Positions 5,835 to 11,460 of a stretch of 12,320 nt of DNA are shown here, piece after piece; positions within the stretch are counted from its first letter, which is position 1, and each line of letters starts with the position of its first letter. The stretch lies in contig JAUSHA010000047.1 of the NCBI GenBank assembly GCA_030648815.1, positions 1 through 12,320 of the forward strand. The letters are read 5' to 3'. Below the pieces are notes generated by a model. The model had not been told where the DNA came from, searched no databases, and saw only the letters and a program-made list of their open reading frames with translations. The position numbers were made by a program, and so were the translations under genes. Source of the stretch: a bacterium. Lineage in GTDB: Bacteria; Patescibacteriota; Minisyncoccia; Minisyncoccales; MHMH01.

Positions 5835-7054
5835 ATATAAAATTTATTCGTCAAAATCCGGAGAAAGTCAAAGAAGGCATTGCCAGGAAGCAGGCCAAAA
5901 TTGATATTGACCGGATTTTGGAGTTGGATGAGAAGAAAAGGGAGTATTTGCAAAAGATAGAGAATATGAGGTCGGAACAGAATAAGCTGGGTAAAGACGA
6001 TATTGTAAAAGCTAAAGAGATAAAGGAGGAGATTAAAAAGCTGGAGCCGGAGCTGGAGAATACCGACAAAGAACTGCAGACTTTATTGCGCAAAATTCCC
6101 AATCCGCCCTTAAATACTGTTCCTACGGGCAAAGACGACACGGAAAATATTGTTCTTCGGGAGGAAGGTAAAAAGCCGGAGTTTAATTTTCCGATTAAAG
6201 ATTATATGGATATCGGCGAGAAATTAGACATCATTGATACCCAAAGAGCGGCTAAAGTTTCGGGTACGCGTTTTGGATACATCAAGGGAGGAGCGGCCAT
6301 GCTTGAATTTGCTTTGGTTAATCTGGCCATGGAAACATTGGCCAAGGAAAATTTCGTGCCGGTCGTTCCGCCGATTATGCTAAAGCCCGAAATGATGGAG
6401 GGCATGGGATACGTGGAAAGAGGGGCGGAAGAAATATATTATTTAGAAAAAGATAAATTATATTTGGTCGGCACTTCCGAACAAAGCATCGGCGTGATGC
6501 ATTCGGGAGAAATATTCGAGGAGAAAGATTTGCCCAAGAGATACGCCGGATTTTCCACCTGCTTCAGAAGGGAAGCCGGAGCTTATGGTAAAGATACTAA
6601 GGGTATTTTAAGGGTTCATCAGTTTGATAAAGTGGAAATGTTCAGCTTTTGCCATCCGGAAAAATCAATGGAAGAGCATCAATTATTATTGAAAATGGAA
6701 GAAAAATTGATGCAGTTATTGGAGCTTCCTTACAGAGTTATTAATATCTGTACGGGCGACTTGGGTGATCCCGCCGCGGCTAAATACGATATTGAGGCAT
6801 GGCTTCCCGGGCAAAACCAATACAGAGAAACCCACTCTACTTCCAATTGCACCGATTATCAGGCAAGGCGTTTGAATATCAAGTATCGCGATTCTAAAAC
6901 AAAAAAGCCGGAATTTGTCTATACCTTAAACGGCACGGCTTTTGCCATCGGCCGCATGCTTATTGCCATCATTGAAAACTATCAGCAAAAAGACGGCAGT
7001 ATTTTAGTGCCCAAGGTTTTGCAAAAATATACGGGGTTTAAAAAAATCGGCTAA
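5828..7054 (+). CDS. serS: Serine--tRNA ligase
   Basis: Charges tRNA-Ser (and tRNA-Sec where present) with serine. Residues 1 to about 105 form the N-terminal antiparallel coiled coil that binds the long variable arm of tRNA-Ser; it is rich in E and K. The class II core has T216-S-E218 (serine-binding TXE), motif 2 with R247-R-E249 followed by AGAYGKDTKGILRVHQF, and motif 3 LNGTAFAIGR376 followed by ENYQQKDGSILVPKVLQKY. All expected catalytic residues appear present, and the length of 408 is normal. The ATG overlaps the stop of the RdgB-like gene, so translation is probably coupled. One base separates its stop from the hydrolase ATG. Confidence 0.97.
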   Translation: MLDIKFIRQNPEKVKEGIARKQAKIDIDRILELDEKKREYLQKIENMRSEQNKLGKDDIVKAKEIKEEIKKLEPELENTDKELQTLLRKIPNPPLNTVPTGKDDTENIVLREEGKKPEFNFPIKDYMDIGEKLDIIDTQRAAKVSGTRFGYIKGGAAMLEFALVNLAMETLAKENFVPVVPPIMLKPEMMEGMGYVERGAEEIYYLEKDKLYLVGTSEQSIGVMHSGEIFEEKDLPKRYAGFSTCFRREAGAYGKDTKGILRVHQFDKVEMFSFCHPEKSMEEHQLLLKMEEKLMQLLELPYRVINICTGDLGDPAAAKYDIEAWLPGQNQYRETHSTSNCTDYQARRLNIKYRDSKTKKPEFVYTLNGTAFAIGRMLIAIIENYQQKDGSILVPKVLQKYTGFKKIG

Positions 7055-7055
7055 A

Positions 7056-7757
7056 ATGGACACCATACTTATTCTTCACGGCTGGGGATCCTGCGCTAAA
7101 AATTGGGCCAATGTTAAAGAATTATTAGAAAATAAGGGACTAAAAGTTTTTGTGCCGGATCTGCCAGGTTTCGGGGAGAATCCTCCGCCGGATAGGCCAT
7201 GGTCAATAGATGATTATGTGGAATGGGTTAGAGATTTTTGTGAAAAAAATAATCTCTCGAATTTTTTTTTAGCCGGTCATTCTTTCGGCGGCGGTATCGC
7301 GGCAAAATACGCCTCAAGATACACGGAGAATATAGAAAAATTATTTTTAGTTGCGAGCGCTATTGTAAGAAGGAAAACTTTTAAAAAAGAAGCGTTCAAA
7401 AGATTAGCCAAAATTTTAAATAAATTTTCCGCTTTGCCTTATTATGATTTATTCAGAAGAGCTTTTTATAAAATAGTTGTTAAAAGCGATTATTTGTCTG
7501 CTAAAAATGCCAATATGCGAGAAACATATTTAAAAGTTATTGGCGAAGATCTTTCGAGTTGTCTGTCTAATATTTCTACGCCCACCATTATTATTTGGGG
7601 CGAAAAAGATGAAGACACTTTGTTGAAAGATGCTTATTTGATAAAAGAAAAAATTTCCGGAGCTGTTTTGGAAACTATTTCGGGGATTGGCCACAGTCCT
7701 CATCTTGAAAGCCCCGAAATTTTAGCGGAAAAGATTATTAAATTCATTAAATCATGA
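7056..7757 (+). CDS. Alpha/beta hydrolase
   Basis: A 233-residue single-domain alpha/beta hydrolase, probably cytoplasmic because no signal peptide is visible. HGWG (8-11) forms the oxyanion-hole loop. GHSFGG (74-79) is the nucleophile elbow with S76. GEKDEDT (182-188) supplies the acid, most likely D185, and GIGHSPH (210-216) supplies catalytic H213. The catalytic triad is therefore complete. The lid region (about 105-160) is short and basic. Substrate cannot be deduced; esterase, lipase-like or dehalogenase-like members all share these motifs. It starts one base after serS and overlaps the Mur ligase gene by 4 bp (ATGA), so it belongs to the same tightly packed operon. Confidence 0.88.
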   Translation: MDTILILHGWGSCAKNWANVKELLENKGLKVFVPDLPGFGENPPPDRPWSIDDYVEWVRDFCEKNNLSNFFLAGHSFGGGIAAKYASRYTENIEKLFLVASAIVRRKTFKKEAFKRLAKILNKFSALPYYDLFRRAFYKIVVKSDYLSAKNANMRETYLKVIGEDLSSCLSNISTPTIIIWGEKDEDTLLKDAYLIKEKISGAVLETISGIGHSPHLESPEILAEKIIKFIKS

Positions 7758-9304
7758 GATATCTAATTGCCTTAATATGGCTGGCGATCTTTACGAAGAA
7801 GCTTTTCTTCTGGGTTTATCTTTGGCAGTTAAAAGAGTATCACATCGGCAGGTTTATTGATCATTTCCAAACATATAAGGGTAAAAAGCTGATTTTCAAT
7901 TATTTGCTGTTGGTCAAAGTTTTGCTTCTTTTAGGCATGATATATACGGCAAGGCATGGGCTGGAGAAAGCCAAGTTCTTTTTAGTCTATTTTACGGCTT
8001 TTGTTTTTTTCGCGGAATCCCTGTATATTTTCAGGGCATTTTTGAGAAAAACTCTTAAAAAGCCGGTTTTAACTCAAAAAATAGCCGTTATTTTAAGCAC
8101 AGGATTTTCTTCCGAAATTTTACTGGTGTTCACTTTATTCCTCTTGGAATTCAGGTTGACCAAGTTTACGGCCACCCTTTTGTTGGTTGATATTTTAACG
8201 CCCATCGGTTTTTCCATGCTGGTTTTGGCTTTTCAGCCCCTGGCCGTCTTTTTGAGGAATAGAATTTTAAAACAAGCAAAATTAAAACGAGCTAAGTTTT
8301 TAAATTTGATTACCGTCGGGATTACCGGCTCTTATGGCAAAACCTCCACCAAGGAGTTTTTAGCCGCTATTTTGTCGGAGAAATTTAGAGTTCTAAAGAC
8401 CAAAGAGCACCAGAATTCCGAAGTAGGCATTTCAGAATGCATCATAAACGAATTAAGGCCGGAGCACCAGATTTTTATCTGCGAAATGGGGGCCTATAAC
8501 CGCGGAGGCATAAAACTTCTTTGCGATATCGCTAAACCGAAGATCGGCATATTGACCGGCATCAACGAACAGCATATGGCAACCTTCGGCAGTCAGGAAA
8601 ACATTATTAAGGCAAAATACGAGTTAATTGAGTCCTTACCTCAAGACGGAGTTGCCTTTTTTAACGGGAAAAATAAATATTGCCTGGAACTTTATCAGAA
8701 GACCCTTCGACCCGGCTCAGGGCAAGCCAGCATTAAAAAGCATCTTTACGGAGAAAATTCCGGCTTGGGCCTGGAGAATTTTGAGGGAGCCAAAGCTGTG
8801 GCTAAAGAGCTGGGCATGACCGATCAGGAAATTGAGTCAGCTTCCCGAAAAATTGAGAATAAGTTTCCTGGAATTAAGATAAAAGACGGGGTTAATGGCC
8901 TGAAGATTATTGACGCCACATATTCGGCCAACCCCGACGGCGTTATTGCTAACTTAGAATATCTAAAGACCCTTCCCGGCAAGAAAATTATTGTGATGCC
9001 TTGTTTAATTGAATTAGGCAAAGCCTCTGCGGAAGTTCATCGCCGAATCGGCCAAAAGATCGCCGAAGTCTGCGACTTAGCCATCATCACCACCAAAGAC
9101 AGATTCAAGGAAATTAAAGATGGCACCGAAGTCGGACTTCCTTCGATGGAAGTCCGACTTCAAAGTATTCTGTTTCTCGAAGACCCCAAAGCGATTTTTG
9201 AGAAAATAAAAAGCACCACTAATCCTGGCGATGTGGTGCTTTTGGAGAGCAGGGTGCCGTCAGCTCTTTTTTATTTTCTGGGTTTTACTATAATCAAAAG
9301 CTGA
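7754..9304 (+). CDS. Membrane-anchored MurF-like Mur ligase
   Basis: The first 170 residues hold about five membrane helices (3-22, 46-64, 73-93, 108-130, 138-166). The Mur ligase ATPase domain follows: GITGSYGKTSTK (189-200) is the P-loop with K196, then EMGAYNRGG, INEQHMATFGS (His/Asn-type motif) and the C-terminal domain with ATYSANPDGV and IELGKASAEVHRRIG. These fit MurF best, which adds D-Ala-D-Ala to UDP-MurNAc-tripeptide. The soluble N-terminal UDP-binding domain of normal MurF is not evident and the membrane region stands in its place, so the exact substrate is uncertain. Two kinds of short repeat lie in frame (residues 318-325 and 459-470). The gene overlaps the hydrolase by 4 bp and a convergent lipoprotein gene by 34 bp. 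Confidence 0.85.
   Translation: MRYLIALIWLAIFTKKLFFWVYLWQLKEYHIGRFIDHFQTYKGKKLIFNYLLLVKVLLLLGMIYTARHGLEKAKFFLVYFTAFVFFAESLYIFRAFLRKTLKKPVLTQKIAVILSTGFSSEILLVFTLFLLEFRLTKFTATLLLVDILTPIGFSMLVLAFQPLAVFLRNRILKQAKLKRAKFLNLITVGITGSYGKTSTKEFLAAILSEKFRVLKTKEHQNSEVGISECIINELRPEHQIFICEMGAYNRGGIKLLCDIAKPKIGILTGINEQHMATFGSQENIIKAKYELIESLPQDGVAFFNGKNKYCLELYQKTLRPGSGQASIKKHLYGENSGLGLENFEGAKAVAKELGMTDQEIESASRKIENKFPGIKIKDGVNGLKIIDATYSANPDGVIANLEYLKTLPGKKIIVMPCLIELGKASAEVHRRIGQKIAEVCDLAIITTKDRFKEIKDGTEVGLPSMEVRLQSILFLEDPKAIFEKIKSTTNPGDVVLLESRVPSALFYFLGFTIIKS
8703..8726 (+). repeat. 24-bp dispersed element, copy in the Mur ligase gene
   Basis: The sequence starts CCCTTCGAC and ends GCTCAGGGCAAG; in frame it encodes residues 318-325, LRPGSGQA. 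Its reverse complement recurs in ftsQ at 11085-11108 with 22 of 24 bases identical, differing only at two central positions. The element is partly self-complementary at the ends (CCCT/AGGG). Both copies keep the host frame open. From memory, peptides such as GSGQA and LSGVEG recur in proteins of many uncultivated bacteria, which fits a mobile or gene-invading element. Confidence 0.75.
9128..9161. repeat. Head-to-head palindromic repeats in the Mur ligase gene
   Basis: Arms 9128-9141 (GAAGTCGGACTTCC) and 9148-9161 (GGAAGTCCGACTTC) form a perfect 14-bp inverted repeat with a TTCGAT loop. Each arm is itself a palindrome of the type GAAGTC-S-GACTTC. In frame it encodes EVGLPSMEVRLQ (459-470) near the protein end, in a stretch between KDRFKEIKDG and the SILFLEDP segment. 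A third copy lies in the FemAB-like gene at 9814-9827. Confidence 0.8.
9209..9243. repeat. 11-bp inverted repeat near the end of the Mur ligase gene
   Basis: AAAAGCACCAC (9209-9219) pairs perfectly with GTGGTGCTTTT (9233-9243) across a 13-nt loop. It lies within codons for KSTTNPGDVVLLES, a conserved Mur ligase end region, 60 bp before the stop. It ends in TTTT, so it resembles a weak intrinsic terminator. It also resembles the 2691-2717 stem (GGCACCA/TGGTGCC). It may be coincidence. Confidence 0.5.
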
Positions 9305-9615
9305 TTTGAAGATACGTGCGCATATCTAGAATAAATCACGACAGAAGTTCCGGTTATTTCATATTTTTTACCAACTTCTTCAATGCCTTTCGCGAAAGAA
9401 TTTCCGTAGCCACGTACTGTATATCCCGTACCATCTTCAAAGCTATCTGCCGAAAAGGCAGTAAGACGTATAACATCCGGAGAAAGGTATTCGATAGCGT
9501 AATCCGGTTTCTGTGTTTCCGGTTTCGGTGTTTCCGGTTTCTGTGACAAGCAACCGATAGGGCCGAAAATTAAAACTCCTATCATTATGATCGTGTAAAG
9601 AACTTTCAGTTTCAT
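9271..9615 (-). CDS. Predicted lipoprotein with PETPKPETQKP linker
   Basis: A 114-residue protein. A basic, hydrophobic signal peptide (1-21) ends at GPIGC22, a slightly unusual lipobox because Pro stands at position -3. The mature protein would be lipid-anchored at C22, then have a Pro/Glu/Lys linker (PETPKPETQKP, 27-37) and a domain of about 75 residues beginning DYAIEYLSPDVIRLTAF. I recognise no family. Start: ATG with a perfect AGGAGG five bases upstream. It is convergent to the Mur ligase gene and overlaps its end by 34 bp. Its candidate promoter lies within the first codons of the FemAB-like gene. Ribosome site and promoter match those of the 2731-3485 cassette, suggesting shared origin or control. 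Confidence 0.82.
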   Translation of the reverse strand: MKLKVLYTIIMIGVLIFGPIGCLSQKPETPKPETQKPDYAIEYLSPDVIRLTAFSADSFEDGTGYTVRGYGNSFAKGIEEVGKKYEITGTSVVIYSRYAHVSSNQLLIIVKPRK

Positions 9616-9634
9616 CGTTTCCTCCTTCGCATTT

Positions 9635-9663
9635 TTATTAGCTTATTTATGCAAACTTGTCAA
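9635..9663 (-). promoter_or_regulatory. Candidate promoter of the minus-strand lipoprotein gene
   Basis: On the minus strand TTGACA (9663-9658) is followed after 17 bp by TAATAA (9640-9635), a poor -10 match (three of six). The first eleven bases, TTGACAAGTTT, are identical to the start of the cassette promoter at 3551, and GCTA stands at the same place before or in the -10. It overlaps codons 1-5 of the FemAB-like gene on the other strand. Confidence 0.5.
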
Positions 9664-10668
9664 GAGATTAAAAATAAAGAGGTTTGGGAAAGATTTTTTG
9701 ATGGTGTGCAGGAAAAGACCTTTCTGCAGAGTTGGAATTGGGGGGAGTTTTGGCAAAAGATGGGATCCGCCTCGGGCGGAAAGATTTGGCGCCTCGGAGT
9801 TTATGATAATGAAGGAAGTCCGACTTCATTCATTATGGCGGTTAAGATTGCGGCGAGGCGGGGGACGTTTCTGTTGGTTCAGCATAATGTCGGAATTTCA
9901 GAGGTGTTATTAAATAAACTTAAAGAAATTGCGAAAGAAGAAAAGTGCAGTTTTATAAGAATGGCTCCATTACTGGAAAGAACAGAGGAGAATGAAAAAA
10001 TGTTTAAAGATTTGGGATTCGTAGATTCGCCGATGCATGCCTCGGCTTACGAGGCGACATGGAAGTTGGACATTACGCCACCCGAGGAGGAATTATTGGC
10101 GAATATGCGTAAAACCACCCGTTATTTAATAAGGCAAGCGGAAAAAAATTCGGATATCACAATTCAAAAAAGTGCTGACTTCGCCGATGCGGAAACTTAC
10201 CTAAAATTAAATAGAGAAGTAGCCCAAAGGCAGAAATTTGCGCCGTTTTCAGATAATTTTATTAAAAATGAGTTTGAAGTTTTTTCCGGAGATAATCAGG
10301 CAATGTGGTTTTTCGGGAAATATAAAGGCGAGGCAGTTGCTGGCGCATTAGTTATTTTCTGGTCGGGAATCGGTTTTTATCATCAAGCTGCTTCCTTATC
10401 AAAATACGCTAAATTTTCCATACCATATTTGCTTCAATGGGAAGCAATTAAAGAGGCCAAGAGGCGAGGATGCAAGCTCTATGACTTCTGGGGGTATGTT
10501 GACCCTAAGGCAGGTCCTAAGCACCCTTGGGCTGGCCCTACGCTGTTTAAGATGGGTTTTGGAGGACGGGCTTACGAATACATCAAGACGCAGGATTTAC
10601 CGCTTTCCAAAAAATATTGGCTGACTTATATTTTTGAGAAATTAAGAAAAATTAGAAGAGGATTGTGA
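9649..10668 (+). CDS. FemAB/FemX-like peptidoglycan bridge aminoacyltransferase
   Basis: Enzymes of this family transfer an amino acid from aminoacyl-tRNA to the side chain of a peptidoglycan precursor, building or starting the interpeptide bridge. The 339-residue protein shows the tandem GNAT-like pattern: FLQSWNWGEFWQKMG (24-38), WKLDITPPEEELLANMRKTT followed by RYLIRQAEK, then IPYLLQWEAIKEAKRRGCKLYDFWGY and the end motif HPWAGPTLFKMGFGG. The amino acid donated cannot be told. A 13-bp palindromic repeat adds the in-frame sequence GSPTS at residues 56-60. The gene is probably co-translated with ftsQ, as its TGA overlaps the ftsQ GTG. No Shine-Dalgarno sequence is visible before the ATG, and no clear plus-strand promoter is seen upstream. 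Confidence 0.88.
   Translation: MQTCQEIKNKEVWERFFDGVQEKTFLQSWNWGEFWQKMGSASGGKIWRLGVYDNEGSPTSFIMAVKIAARRGTFLLVQHNVGISEVLLNKLKEIAKEEKCSFIRMAPLLERTEENEKMFKDLGFVDSPMHASAYEATWKLDITPPEEELLANMRKTTRYLIRQAEKNSDITIQKSADFADAETYLKLNREVAQRQKFAPFSDNFIKNEFEVFSGDNQAMWFFGKYKGEAVAGALVIFWSGIGFYHQAASLSKYAKFSIPYLLQWEAIKEAKRRGCKLYDFWGYVDPKAGPKHPWAGPTLFKMGFGGRAYEYIKTQDLPLSKKYWLTYIFEKLRKIRRGL
9814..9827. repeat. 13-bp palindromic repeat, copy in the FemAB-like gene
   Basis: GGAAGTCCGACTTC is identical to the right arm of the repeat at 9148-9161. The core GAAGTC-C-GACTTC is a palindrome, and with flanks the symmetry extends imperfectly over 23 bp (9810-9832). It encodes GSPTS in frame, at a turn between YDNE and FIMAVKI. 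Confidence 0.7.
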
Positions 10669-11408
10669 AAAATTACAGAAAACCGTACAGGGTTAAAAGA
10701 AAAAAGCCGATTTTACGCAACCGGTTTTTTTGGATTGTTATTTTGACTTTTACCGTTCTTGCGGGAATTTCGTATTTTTTATTTTTTTCACCATTTTTCC
10801 AAATCAGCAATATCGCAATAACAGGCAACAGCGCTGTTTTAGAAGAGAACATTAAGGCATTCATTCCGGCAAAGAACATATTTTTAATTGATGCGGAAAT
10901 TATCCGAAAAGATATTTTAGATAATTTTCCTCAAGTAGCCGGCGTGAAAATACATAAACGCCTACCGGATGCTTTGAGTGTCGCGATATCAGAAAGATCG
11001 GCTGTGGCGTTATGGTGCGAGGAAGAAAAGTGTTTTTTTATTGATAAGGAAGCGGTTGTTTTTAAGCATATTGCTGACGAAGGACTTGCCCTGAGCGGAG
11101 TCGAAGGGCTGATTAAGATTGCGGGCGCAAGAGAGATATTGAATAAAGAAAAAATATCGCAAATTTTAGATATTCAAAAGAAAATAAGAGAGAGGTCGAT
11201 AGCTACGACGACTCAAGCTAATATTGTTTCCGAAGAAAGATTGAATGTCAGAACCTCCGAGGGCTGGGAAATTTATTTTAACTTAAGGGGAAATTTAGAC
11301 TGGCAAATTCAAGAACTTGATTTGGTTTTAGAAAAACAAATTTCTCCGGAAAAGAGAAAAATATTGGATTACATAGATCTAAGATTCAGCCGGGTTTACT
11401 ATAAGTGA
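10665..11408 (+). CDS. ftsQ: Cell division protein FtsQ/DivIB
   Basis: FtsQ links early and late divisome proteins and controls septal wall synthesis. A basic cytoplasmic tail (1-20, rich in K and R) is followed by one membrane helix (about 21-42), a POTRA domain (about 45-115: FFQISNIAITGNSAVLEENI to ALSVAISERSAVALW) and the FtsQ beta domain, ending with IDLRFSRVYYK, close to the usual IDLR-x3-Y end. The 247 residues are normal. It starts with GTG at 10665, sharing GTGA with the stop of the FemAB-like gene; a GAGG lies three bases upstream, a weak site. Residues 141-148 (LALSGVEG) are encoded by a 24-bp repeat that matches the one in the Mur ligase gene in inverse orientation. Confidence 0.9.
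   Translation: MKNYRKPYRVKRKKPILRNRFFWIVILTFTVLAGISYFLFFSPFFQISNIAITGNSAVLEENIKAFIPAKNIFLIDAEIIRKDILDNFPQVAGVKIHKRLPDALSVAISERSAVALWCEEEKCFFIDKEAVVFKHIADEGLALSGVEGLIKIAGAREILNKEKISQILDIQKKIRERSIATTTQANIVSEERLNVRTSEGWEIYFNLRGNLDWQIQELDLVLEKQISPEKRKILDYIDLRFSRVYYK
11085..11108 (-). repeat. 24-bp dispersed element, copy in ftsQ
   Basis: The plus strand starts CTTGCCCTGAGC and ends GTCGAAGGG; its reverse complement matches 8703-8726 at 22 of 24 bases. It encodes LALSGVEG (141-148) in frame, between VVFKHIADEG and LIKIAGAREIL in the FtsQ beta domain. The two copies are read in opposite orientation yet both lack stop codons in the frame used. Confidence 0.75.
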
Positions 11409-11460
11409 GCCGGTTTAATGGGGATTTCAAGTATTTGAGCATGATTGCGCATATCCTGTA

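Noticed and set aside
10039..10055. Six-bp inverted repeat GCCTCG-GCTTA-CGAGGC in the FemAB-like gene
   Set aside because: It is short, single-copy and within coding DNA; hairpins of this size are common by chance.
3582..10668. Idea that LysRS and SerRS are placed here to feed the FemAB-like aminoacyltransferase with Lys-tRNA or Ser-tRNA
   Set aside because: Family members do use aminoacyl-tRNA, but both synthetases are housekeeping genes in different transcription units from femAB, so proximity alone is not evidence.
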